From assembly GCA_945859605.1 (NCBI GenBank), contig OX243816.1, forward strand, positions 42,444,864 through 42,508,863: a stretch of 64,000 bases of DNA. The letters run 5' to 3'. Below are positions 46,501 to 56,300 of the stretch, piece by piece. Under the pieces are notes generated by a model. That model searched no databases. It was not told the origin of the DNA and was given only the letters and a program-made list of their open reading frames with translations. How positions within the stretch are numbered: position 1 is the stretch's first letter; the number at the start of each line of letters is the position of its first letter. Position numbers and translations under genes: made by a program. This DNA comes from Lumbricus rubellus. Lineage: Eukaryota > Annelida > Clitellata > Crassiclitellata > Lumbricidae.

Positions 46501-47427
46501 TTCATCTTCGCTTTCCGTGTCATCTTCTTGCGAACTTTCGTTTATCGTTTCATCTTCTCCGTCTTCGACTTCTGCTCTCCGACTTTGTGCTCTTGTAGTC
46601 ACATTCGCTTGTAGCTCTCCTTGCAATATACTGATTGGTGGAACCTCTTTCAGTTCTGCAATTATCTCTGGATGTAGCAGGAACTTTTCTGGATTTTCTT
46701 TACACAGTTCTGCTGAAATGCTGGCACACACTAAAGTTAAATATGGCGCGATATTTATTGTCCTGTCCTCTGTAGCTGTTCCTTCGTTACGACCGCTCAT
46801 CCGCACTTCGATTTTCACCAACTTAGCTGGAATCGGCTCTCCAGCTACACATTGCAAATGAACTCTGCCGATTTCTTCTACTGTCGTTCCTTTCAGTAGT
46901 TCCTCGTTGATTACTGGTATCTCGGTCCCCGAGTCAATCAACGCCTCGACTTGCACAGGCTGCCCATCAGTCCCACGTATCTCCACATTTACATGCTGCA
47001 ACGATATCTTCTTTATGCGTTGACACTCCTCTTTACTTTTTGTTTCTCGACAATTTTCTGCAATGGAAGTAGTCTTTATCGCTTCTTTCAGTATGGTGAA
47101 CTGCGGCGTACACTTCATCACTGACTTTACTTCTGTTTCTTGGTTGCATTGTTCTTCCCAACCAGGAGGTGCATTTATCACTTGTATCTGGTTTACTCGA
47201 AGATTTTCTGCACTTCTGCTGAAGTTCTTCCTCAGATTTGCCGCTCCTGGTGCTTGGCAATGTTTTATTAGGTGTTTATCAGAATTGCAATTGTGGCAAC
47301 GCTTCTTGATAAAACTTCTTTGCTCCTTGTTCTCCCACTTGTTGTACGGCGTGTAAGATGCATTACTTTCTGTTGGGCGTCCCAGCGGCGGAGTTCGATT
47401 GTAGGCTTGTCTGTCCCACGTTGACTG
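43594..47427 (-). CDS. pol: Element 1 Pol: NC knuckle, protease, integrase, RT, RNase H
   Basis: The frame is open from the codon after the gag TAA (47427) to the stop at 43594; it begins 82 codons before the GTG codon at 47181. In order: a CCHC zinc knuckle CHNCNSDKHLIKHC about 45 codons in; an aspartic protease DSG (residue about 83 counted from 47181); an acidic Ser/Glu/Asp stretch (about 205-290); integrase HHCC (H348, H355, C385, C388) and a D418-D478-E514 triad with exact D-35-E spacing; a GPY/F-like WHGPC; reverse transcriptase with catalytic D868 and YVDD at 929-932; RNase H starting NLYCDSSDFAVGAVL. There is no internal frameshift. Integrase before RT defines the Gmr1-like arrangement. 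There is no separate strong ATG near the start, so readthrough of the upstream stop is the simplest expression model. Confidence 0.92.
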   Translation of the reverse strand, partial: QSTWDRQAYNRTPPLGRPTESNASYTPYNKWENKEQRSFIKKRCHNCNSDKHLIKHCQAPGAANLRKNFSRSAENLRVNQIQVINAPPGWEEQCNQETEVKSVMKCTPQFTILKEAIKTTSIAENCRETKSKEECQRIKKISLQHVNVEIRGTDGQPVQVEALIDSGTEIPVINEELLKGTTVEEIGRVHLQCVAGEPIPAKLVKIEVRMSGRNEGTATEDRTINIAPYLTLVCASISAELCKENPEKFLLHPEIIAELKEVPPISILQGELQANVTTRAQSRRAEVEDGEDETINESSQEDDTESEDELSIQDDERTTSENNETEEEMAACERNDSEDSGSDAELETSMRDLFTENSNDERQLEDAKKFEEQQRNDESLKSWWRIAEDQGSEFSVVNGLLYKKHQMLDQLVYQLVLPKERRIQVMELAHESVFGGHLGEEKTRERIKLSFVWPKMRRDVVKFCKSCEKCQLKARSLVMDRVPITPIPREDVPFRRMTMDVVGPIEPKSAAGHKYCLCIVDSCTRWPTIFLLKSLTAKAVCEALMKLFIDVGVPSVITSDRGTNFTASLTREFLKLMGCCPRFDSPGHPEAAGLVERWNQTFKKMVHHVIVENPRQWHKIIPFTVWALREVPNATTGVAPYLLVYGKMPRGPLTILKESWTKEINLPPNIGVQPAKYLKNLRADMEKALIFAENCAEEKQKQYASQYNKRAKDKEFEPGENVIVLYPTSTNKLISRWHGPCTVLQRRSKYSYLVDMNENGRRIVHANKMRKFIARTLSCGLIVEEDDEFGSVVELPLKEDHAETTQKSLQLDYEQIGHLTSEQQKQLLDVLNRYADRFSDKPGLCTLVEHEVVLRPDFREKEFTAYRIPLIYRAEVDKQIQEMLKANIIQPSSSRMASPLVIVKKKDGSLRLACDYRYVNSYTENCRYPMPIVNDVLSKVGKSKFISVLDCRSAYWTCPVKKSDQWKTAFVTHSGLYEFTRVPFGMINSGRTFVKAINMILQPINAFTEPYVDDIAVHSDDWNIHLKHLELFLKQIRLHNVTLNLKKCVFGKSEVKFIGHLIGSGKKMMNPDRIDSLINLKNPETKKQVKQMLGFFGFYRQFICNFAEIAKPLTDLTSKQTPENIIWTEDHQKSFDSLKEIVLSNVILYMFEVGKPFNLYCDSSDFAVGAVLSQVDDEGIERPVSFISQKLTDTQRRWATIEKEAYAIIWALNKLKEIIIGSKINVFTDHNPLVYLTESMSKSAKLVRWSLSLQNFDILLNYKKGKLNVVADCLSRL

Positions 47428-47430
47428 TTA
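47422..47430 (-). promoter_or_regulatory. Candidate stop-codon readthrough site, TAA-CAGTCA
   Basis: On the minus strand the gag stop TAA is followed directly by CAGTCA, which fits CARYYA, the hexamer that makes stops leaky in tobamovirus-type readthrough. The frame on both sides is the same (47427 is a codon first base in frame with both ORFs). TAA is less usual than TAG in this context. Confidence 0.55.
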
Positions 47431-49071
47431 TTTATCTTGCGACCACTGCTTTCCAGAATAATCATCTTTCTTTGCATCATTACTCTTGGCTTGGCTTCCG
47501 GTGTCTTTGCTATCCTTGTTCCACTTGGGTTGCTTTGGACTATTGTCCCATGCTTCAAATTTCGGTTTGTCTTGGAACATCACACCAATCCGATTGTTTA
47601 CATGTATATCTGCGAGATCTGCAACATTACTAGCTTCCAAGCATTCTGTGCCCTCTTTTGCTAAGACAAACTGCAGTGGACCTGGTGGTAAACATTCTTT
47701 CAGCTTATCCGCCACTAACAAATCAAACAGCTTCTCGTAGTCTTTGTCCACTCGTCTACTTCGGACATAATAATTCAACAGGTTCTTCAGCCTAGCCGTG
47801 AACATCGTATACGTTTCTTCGGCTGTCTTCTTGGCATCTGCAAACCTTGACCTGTACTCACGAGCTGTTAACTTGAATTCCTTCAACAAGTGCTCTTTCA
47901 CTGCATCGTATTTATCTAAATTCTCAAATGATAATCGATTCAATACCGTTCGTGCTCTCGGGGTCATCAATGGCAACAACAATTTCACCCAGTATTGTTT
48001 TTCCACAGCAAAGCTATTGAATGCATTTTCCACTGTCTCAAAATATAATGGCACTTCCATCATATCATACGGCATCTTCGGTAACACATGCTTCATTGCG
48101 TCACCTATCTTCTTAATCTTGGACACCATTGTCTCACTTTCTTTGAGCCTAATCTGTTCTGATACTTCCCGGCTCTTACGATCATCTTCGTCTCTCTTCT
48201 TCAGTCGATCTTGATCTTCGATTCTCCGCAGTTCTTCTTGTTCTATCTTCTGCTGCAACAGTTCTAACTGCTTTCTGCGTTCTTCTTTTTCAATGGCCAT
48301 TTCTTTAAGTTGAGCCTCCTTGATAGCAAGTTTCGTTTGTTCTAACTGCATCTGCTCTTCTCTTTCTCTTTCTGCTTTTGCCAAATTGTCTTTTCCGGCT
48401 TGAAATTCTTCCTGACGAATTTCTTCTGCTCTCTCCAGTTCTTGTAAACGCATCTTTTCCTTTTCTTCCTCACGAGCCTTTTTGTCTTCGATCTGCTGTT
48501 TTCGTATTTCTTCATCGCTTTTTCTTGCTTTTTCGTATTCTATCATTAACTCCATCCTTCGTCGTTCTGCTTCGTCACGATCTAATTTCATTTGTTCTAA
48601 CTGAAGCTGGAACTGCTGCTTCTGCATATCTATCTCTTGCTGTCTCATCCTTTCTGCTTTTTCTATCTCTTGTTGTCGCAGTTCTTTCTCTTCTTGCTTA
48701 CGTTCTTTCTCTTCTTGGCACCGTCGCTCTTCTTTCTCCTTCTCTTCTTGGCGACGTTCTTTCTCTTTCTGTCTGCGCTGCTCTTCTTTCTGCTTCTCTT
48801 CTTGTCTACTTATCATCATGAATTGTAGCAACGCCTCTATAGACATCGGTGCCTCAGGCTTCTCCACTGGCTTCTCCGCAACGCCTCCGACAGCACCTTC
48901 TTCTTCTTCTTCTTTCTTAGCCCAAACCTCGGCTAAATTTCTCATCAATTCTTCCCTAGACATCTGTTCGACTTCTTCTGCGTCTAGATCTGCTTCAATT
49001 AGCAGTTTTATCAGTCTATCAGTAGACATTTTCTTAATATTTGCTTGCTTTTTCTCCGTAAGTTTCTCCAT
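47428..49071 (-). CDS. gag: Element 1 Gag (547 aa, ends at in-frame TAA)
   Basis: The single ORF starts MEKLTEKKQANIKKMSTDRL. An N-terminal helical segment (DRLIKLLIEADLDAEEVEQM) looks SAP-like. Residues about 90-310 are almost wholly Glu, Lys, Arg and Gln, predicted as a long charged helix or coiled coil. A capsid-like domain follows (about 330-500: PLYFETVENAF, WVKLLLPLM, YRSRFADAKKTAEETYTMF). No zinc knuckle occurs before the stop. The ORF ends QWSQDK then TAA at 47430-47428, and the same frame continues without another stop into pol. The product would assemble retrotransposon particles in the cytoplasm. I infer readthrough makes Gag-Pol; without it the element would have no nucleocapsid motif. 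Confidence 0.9.
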   Translation of the reverse strand: MEKLTEKKQANIKKMSTDRLIKLLIEADLDAEEVEQMSREELMRNLAEVWAKKEEEEEGAVGGVAEKPVEKPEAPMSIEALLQFMMISRQEEKQKEEQRRQKEKERRQEEKEKEERRCQEEKERKQEEKELRQQEIEKAERMRQQEIDMQKQQFQLQLEQMKLDRDEAERRRMELMIEYEKARKSDEEIRKQQIEDKKAREEEKEKMRLQELERAEEIRQEEFQAGKDNLAKAEREREEQMQLEQTKLAIKEAQLKEMAIEKEERRKQLELLQQKIEQEELRRIEDQDRLKKRDEDDRKSREVSEQIRLKESETMVSKIKKIGDAMKHVLPKMPYDMMEVPLYFETVENAFNSFAVEKQYWVKLLLPLMTPRARTVLNRLSFENLDKYDAVKEHLLKEFKLTAREYRSRFADAKKTAEETYTMFTARLKNLLNYYVRSRRVDKDYEKLFDLLVADKLKECLPPGPLQFVLAKEGTECLEASNVADLADIHVNNRIGVMFQDKPKFEAWDNSPKQPKWNKDSKDTGSQAKSNDAKKDDYSGKQWSQDK

Positions 49072-49432
49072 CTTACTTCTTTACTTTACAGATGCTCGAT
49101 AAATTAGTAGACTACTCTTCAAATGTTTGCAATTGACTGACTTCAATTCTTTATGCACACTTCAATAGACAAGCAAGTTTTTCTACCTTGTAGTCGTTGT
49201 GTTGTCGTTTCTCACTGTCGTACGGATGCTCGATGTATCGTTGCTTCTCCCGTGTGCTCGGCTCCTCGATAAATTCACAGCGTCCGTTTCTCCACAACGT
49301 CTGTTGATTGAATAGAATCCCTCCGTTCGTAACTTGGCACGTAGACCCACCGTTCGTAACTACGATCGTTCTCCTGCAACTTGGATCGTTATCCTGCAAC
49401 TTGGATCGTTATCTCACCGCAACGACACCAAA

Positions 49433-49952
49433 TGTCACAAGTCTTTTCCCTCTTCTTCTCTACGTGTGACCTTCAGTCTCTTCGGAAGCTTCTTCGTATA
49501 AGTTCGTGGTAGCGTAGGCCTATCCCTAGATAACTGTTTCATTAGCTAAATGGCTAGGTTAAAGAATCTACAGTCTTTCACTGTTTTGTTAACCAACAAC
49601 GACGACGTGTTTAACTCTTCTTATTATACTCCAAAATCCGATATAAAGTAAAACGATCAGCAACAACACAACAATGACTACACTTGCGTTATCATAACAA
49701 CTACACGACTACTATCTTCATCAGTCTACTCTATCGCAACTCAACAACAACTCTTACAGCCTATCTCAACGGCTCTCAACACGCAACTCTCCTTCTTCAC
49801 TTCCACTCCCTTCTTGTACAATTAACGTACGCTCGTCTAGACGTCACGTGCTGTCCAGACAATCACCTGTGCAGACGCCGCGCGGCAATTTGCACCTGGC
49901 CTACTTACGTCGCTGTACGACAATCGGCGTGCACTGATTAAATTAGCTGACA
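49433..49952 (-). repeat. 5' LTR of element 1
   Basis: A 520-bp LTR identical to 42958-43476 except for a 1-bp indel near its plus-strand left end. Read on the minus strand it begins TGTCAGCTAATTTAATC. It is followed by a TGG-starting primer-binding-site candidate. Confidence 0.95.
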
Positions 49953-50391
49953 AACTCTAATCTCTGTCTGCAAGCGTCTCATCATGTAACAACTCGAACT
50001 GCCATTGATTCTGAACAGGAATCAACGAGCGTTGCTGTAATCCTGTCATGGTAACCAAACACCTAGATTGTCTAGATTGCTGAAACCTTGACACCCAGTC
50101 ATGGCAACTTATCAACATAGATTTCCTAGGTGGTAATAGACTTTATGCATCTCACAGTCGTCATTGGGCGCTACAGCACATATAGTAGGTCTCCTGGGAG
50201 TGGATATAAGGTTGTAGAACAATTATAATTATCTGGTATTAATTTGCAGCTACCGGTACGCAACCAAGTCATATTTTTATCTTGCATTACACTTTTGTAG
50301 GCCTTTCTGACTTGATACAACCTGTTCTGATCAGAAATCACCTGATCTGAGCTTGCCTTTTCTAAACTCACCTATAATAGTGGCTATAGAC

Positions 50392-53300
50392 ATGAAGTTC
50401 GCATGTGCCGTCGTTAAAGTCGTCGAAATTCTTGGCAGAATGTGGCTCTATTTTCCAGGTGGGATGTGAATTTGTCTTTATTCATCAGTCTGCATTTTTC
50501 TAATTCATTGTCATTGTTTGTCAGTTTGTAGCCTACAATTATTCATTCTAATTCATCTCAAGTACATATAAATTTTAATTCACGACTTTGAAACCGACCT
50601 GCCATGGAAAGGCGTAAAGGAATAAGCTCACATGTTCATTAAGTGCAATTGAGGTTATAAATATCTACTTCCATGAGTGTCAGGTAAGGCGCTGAGCAAA
50701 TGACAAACAGACAATGCTTAATATTTTAGTTTACTATTAACGAAAGATTGAGCTGGTTTTGTTTTCGACAACAGCAGCTGCTGTTGATTCGGTGGACGTC
50801 AAACTGAATCTGAAAGGACTAACAGCAACTCAGAGTACCACTTATGATCCCAACATCGCCAGTCTCGCCATCGACGGCAACTACGACACAGACTTCAATG
50901 CGGGATCTTGTACTCATACAGGCTACACTTCGGTTGACGACCAGTGGTGGCGCGTCGACCTCCGCATGCTGGTCAAAGTTCAGCGAGTCGTATTAGTGAA
51001 CCGAGGCGATTGTTGCGGTAAGTGACATAATTATAGTACTTCTGAGTGAAGTGTGTTGAAATCGAGAATACTACCCCCTTATTGGAGATATTCAGAAGGG
51101 AGGCGACGATAAGTTAGTGTCACGAGTTGCCCTTGTAAATAGCATTGGGCCCTATGCATTGTCTCTATATTGTGCTATGTTGTATATAATTATTATTTGC
51201 TTAAATGAAAGTCGGACAATATTATAGGACTATACTTATAATAATCTGACTGATATAATATATCGATGGTCGTCGATGGTCGTTGGGTCCAAAAGGTGTG
51301 TCGGGGGTAAAGGTCATCTGTCTGGAAGGCGGATAGGCCTATATAGGCAAGAGAACGGACTGTCTGGAGGGGAGTCGTCAGTCGTCACTCGTCAGTCGTC
51401 GGAAGCTGTCGTCGGTGAGTCGTGGGTCATGAGTCGTCGGTCGGAGATGCGAAGTGGGCATGCACGCTGAACTTTACTGAAGGAAATTCGAGCGTAGGAC
51501 AACGCACAACGGTGCAAGAAGGTGAATACTGGGCACAACGGTGCTATCAGGCGAAGTCCGAGCACAACGGTGCTACTACCAGACGAGGACGGTTTAGAAG
51601 GGGCGGACGCTTTCCCGCCATTTTCTCCGTCGCTTTCCGCCACTTCTTCGCAACTTCTCTACCACGTGACCACGTCTATGCTAGACGTGGGCGGTGTCTG
51701 TGAGAGCGGAATCTTCTCCGCCACTTCTACGACAGAGGTGGGCGGTGCCGGAAGGAACTGGCACTCCTCTACAAGACGCGACCAGCGGTCGTAGCTGGAA
51801 CGCCAGCGGGACTGGAATTCTCGACGCTGGGTTCGAGAACGGACCAACGAACGACTTCAAAACCAGACGACAACCAGACCAGTGAGCCGACCGAAGCCCT
51901 TCGCTGCGTAACAGGACTTCTTCACACCTGCAGAACTGTCTCCATGCGAACGGAAACGTGAGTGGGGGCGAAGTTTTGTTGGGGGGGTCTGGGGGAGGGC
52001 ACGACCATCGATTAGGGCGCAATAGGCGTAGCCTATTATCGATACTGTTTTTGCTCTATATGTATATGTCTTTTAGTTTAATTTCAGTTGTCTTTTTATC
52101 TGAATAATTTTCTAAACGAGTTCATGCTTTGTTTTCTAGTTATTCGATGACAATATTCTAGACACCCTTTCCTTAATCGGCTAGGGCTAACTCGCCATTT
52201 AAGATAACTCATGACAATGTGGTGGCAGCATAGGTGGGATGGTTGAGTTTGTTTAGGATATGGTCGTTGTATTAGGAATATAGGCTTTATTTGACTCGAT
52301 AGAAATAGACGGGGATTTAGACACTGATTAAACGATTTAGCTAAACGCATTGAAGCATTGCTAATTAAAAGATAATTTATGCTAGGATAGCGTAGGTGTT
52401 TCACGCTGCATAAAATAGGCCAGAGGGATTGTTTAAAGATCTGTTGTAGACTTAGGTAAACATACTTCTTCTATAGTGTCGCCTATAGTGGGGTCTAAGG
52501 TAATTATCTAGACTGATTAGACTAGCATTTGTCGCTTAGGGGATATTCTGTTTCAGTTTAGCCCAGCCGGCTAATTATATTGCAACATGGAGCAATTGAT
52601 AGCACTTGCCGAAAGGAGTGGCTTGAAAGGGCCTGAGCTTCTTGAGTTTGTGGAGAAGCACAGAGCTGATGAAGAAGCGCGACAGAAACGGATTCTTGAG
52701 CGAGAAGAGAGAGCAGCTGACAGAGAGATGCGCAAGTTTGAGATGGAGCAACAGGCTAAAGCTGTAGCCGAAGAAAACGCACTCAAGAAGTTTGAATTGG
52801 AGAAACGGGCAAAAGCTGAATCCTTAGATTTGGAGAGACAGGCTAAAGCTGAAGCCGAAGCCAATGTAATGAGGAAGTTAGATTTGGAGAGACAAGTAAA
52901 AGCCGAAGCCGATGAATCTGCCATGAGAAAATTGGAACTTGAAAGAAAGATGAAACAGGAGGCGCACGAGCAAGCATTGGAAAGGCAAAAGGAGCAGCAT
53001 GAACAGTCCATGGCTTTGGAGAAAGCTAAGCTCGAAGGAAAGACTGTACGGCAGGCTAGTATCAGAAGTGTTAGTGAAAACGCAGCATCTGAAGAGGATG
53101 GTGAAGAGGAGGAGGAAGAGGAGCGGACCTCGGATTTTACAGTCAATGCGAGGAAAGGACCAAAGCTACCTCCATTTGAGGATGGCAAATATAATATGGA
53201 CGCTTATCTGAGAAGATTTGAGAAATATGCGTCTATTCGAAAATGGAAAAGACAAGAATGGGCAGTTTATTTGGCCGCACTTTTGAAGGGACGCGCTTTA

Positions 53301-56300
53301 GATGTGTTTGCGCGTATGCCGCCTGAACAATACGACGATTACGACGCATTGAAAGATGCTCTTCTGAAAAGATATCAGATGACGGAAGAAGGCTTTCACA
53401 AGCGGTTTAATAATTGTAGACCGGAAACGGGAGAAGCGCCTCAACAATTCATCACCAGGTTAGAAAGCTACTTGATGAGATGGATTGAGCTCGCCAAAGT
53501 CACTCAAGACTTCGAAGGACTAAAGAGTCTGCTGGTAAAGGAGCAGTATCTCTCTGTAGTGAGCAAAGAATTGTCGCTGTTCTTGAGAGAAAGGGCGCCA
53601 AAAGACCTTCAAGAACTCGCTAAATTAGCGGAGACCTACATAGAGGCACACGAAGGAAAGTCAAAACAGTCATACCAGTCGGACTACGGAGAGAAAGAAG
53701 TAAGAACAGAGGGAAAATTTCTCAAGCCAGACTTCACGAAGGAAAATGAGAGGGCTGGAAAGAAAGACCAAAAACGTAATGGGGCTACTGATAGGCCTTG
53801 TTTTTTTTGTAACCGGTACGGGCACTCATATAATTCATGTCGATTTAGAATGAATACTTCACATAAAGCAGCAGGAATGCAGACTTCCTGGAAGCCTAGA
53901 AATGCACGGCAGAACCAGAAGAAAAAAACTGAAAACAAGGAAGATAAATCAGCATTTTCTGCAGTTGATAAGAACACGCACAAAACGACCGCAACTTCAA
54001 CCGATCCAGAAAGAACGCTGGTCAAGGAAGGATGTGACGAAAATGCTCGTCAGGCGGTGAAAAATCTGTCCGATGGTGAAGATGTCGAACTAATCTGATG
54101 TGGTTGCAAAGCGCACGTCATAGCTGAAGCCTGTAGACCGAGTAAATACGGAACTGATATGAAAACAACGATTGGTTATGTAGGAGATCAACAGGTCGAA
54201 GTGCTTCGAGACACTGGATGTTCGTCAGTTGTTGTAGCCAGGAGACTTGTGAAAAAGAATCAGATGACGGGAAAGCATGAGTTGTGCATTCTGATTGACA
54301 AAACTACGAGGAAAGTGCCAACCGCTATCATTGAAGTCAGAACGGACTACTTCACAGGGAAAGTGAAAGCGCTCTGCATGAAGGAAACATTATATGACCT
54401 GGTAATTGGAAATATATCTGGAGCGGAACTACGGCCCAGATCCTTCGACAAGAGTACTGAAGTACATGAACAAGACTTGTTGATTGGCGTAGAGAAATAT
54501 GCGGGGAGTACTGAAGAGCAGTTGAATGTGACAACAGCTGTGGAAACCCGACAGATGAAGGAGAAAGCAAGAGCACTGCCAAAGCAATTACGAGTTCCAG
54601 AATTTCAGAATGAAGTCACATTGGAAACGTTAAAGAAGGAACAAGCTGAAGACAGTTCATTGAAGAAATACTGGGAGTATTCCACACAGAAAGAAGCGAC
54701 TGGAACGAACGATGACGATCGCATCGTACGCTTTGATGTGGAACGAGGACTGCTGTACCGCAAGTTTCAATCACCACATCATAACTTCGGCGATGAAGTG
54801 AAACAGCTGGTAATTTCATCCAGGTTGAGAACAGGAGTAATGGAAGTAGCCCATAGCTCAATTCTTGGAGGACACTTGGGCATTCACAAAACTCAGGAGA
54901 GAATTTTATCTCAATTCTTTTGGCCAGGATGCTACAGTGATGTCGGAAGATATTGTCGATCCTGCGATATTTGTCAAAGAACGTTGCCGAAGGGGCGAGT
55001 TCAGAAAGTGCCTTTGATCAAGATGCCGATAATTGACACGGTCTTTAAGAGATGCGTGGTCGACCTGATTGGACCACTTCCATGCTCAGAGCGAGGACAC
55101 CGGTACATTTTAACATTGGTGGATTGTGCAAGCCGCTATCCTGAGTGTATCGCGCTTAAGCAAATTGACACCTGTTCTGTTGCAGAAGCATTGCTTAGCA
55201 TCTTTTCAAGGATGGGGGCGCCATTGGAACTGCTCTCAGACAATGGATCACAGTTCACAGGAGCAATGATGAAGGAAGTAGGTCGACTTCTGTCGATAAA
55301 ACAATTATTCAGCACTCCATATCACAGTCAGAACTGTGGATTGGTTGAAAGATATAACGGAGTCATTAAACAAATGCTTCGGAAAATGTGTGCAGAGAAA
55401 GTGAAAGATTGGGATCGATACTTAGATCCTTTGATGTTCGCTTATCGTGAGGTCAGTAATGAAAGTACGGGATTCAGTCCATTTAAGATGATTTACGGAA
55501 GACCTGTGCGAGGATCCATGGCGATCTTGAAAGAACTGTGGACTAAAGACATTGCTGAACCAGAGGAGAAGACGACTTATGAGTATGTTGTCGATCTGAG
55601 GAATCGTCTTCAAGAGACTTGTCATTTAGCGCAAGAAAATCAGCAGAGAGCCGCTGATAAATATAAACGTAATTTTGACAAGCATGCCAAGCCTCGAAAG
55701 TTTGATCCAGGCGATAAAGTGCTGCTACTGTTGCCTACAGAGAGCAACAAACTGCAAATGCAATGGAAAGGTCCATTTCAAGTACTGAAACGATTCAGAG
55801 AAGCTGATTATGTAATCCAGTTTCCTCACCGAACAAAGACGTTCCATGCGAACATGCTGAAACGCTATTATGAGCGTCAACCAGAGACAGAGAATAGATC
55901 GAGCGAGGAAACCGTGAACGACGAAATGCAAGCTGTAGGAGCGGCTGTTGTCGTCGAAGAATTGTCGGATGCAGAGATGAGGATGACAGGTGAAGGAAAT
56001 CTGCCACTCTTTAACAATCTGCAGAAAGAGACATACAAAGATGTGGAGATAGGCCATGATCTGTCAGCGGATCAGAAGAAGGAGGTCGAGAACCTCTTGG
56101 AAGAATTCCAAGACATCTTCAGTGATGTGCCAGGAAGAACCAACCTAGTCAGACATCGGATCCAGCTTACGACGAATGTCCCAGTGCGGAAGAGGCCATA
56201 TCCTGTGCCATATGCAATGAGGAAAGAATTGGACAAAGAAATCGACGATATGATAAGGTTGGGAGTGATTGAGCCTTCAACATCAGCATACGCCTCTCCT

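Larger units (their letters stand above)
42958..49952 (-). mobile_element. Gmr1-like Ty3/gypsy LTR retrotransposon 1 (young, full length)
   Basis: A 6995-bp element flanked by the 5-bp duplication AACTC (42953-42957 and 49953-49957). The LTRs are 42958-43476 (3' LTR) and 49433-49952 (5' LTR), ending TG...CA. I see one difference, a 1-bp indel (ACGGTGACC versus ACGTGTGACC). A candidate primer-binding site starts TGGTGTCGTTGCGG at 49430, and a polypurine tract lies at 43477-43500. Gag is 49071-47431 and pol 47427-43594, in one frame separated by TAA. Domain order in pol is protease, integrase, reverse transcriptase, RNase H, as in Gmr1-like elements and unlike ordinary gypsy. No envelope gene is present. 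It lies between the two lectin genes, next to the left edge of the copy-B duplicate. Confidence 0.95.

Noticed and set aside
51392..52022. Several 60-113-aa ORFs repeated exactly at 57817-58447
   Set aside because: They are within the paired LTRs of element 2, on both strands and in overlapping frames; not credible genes.
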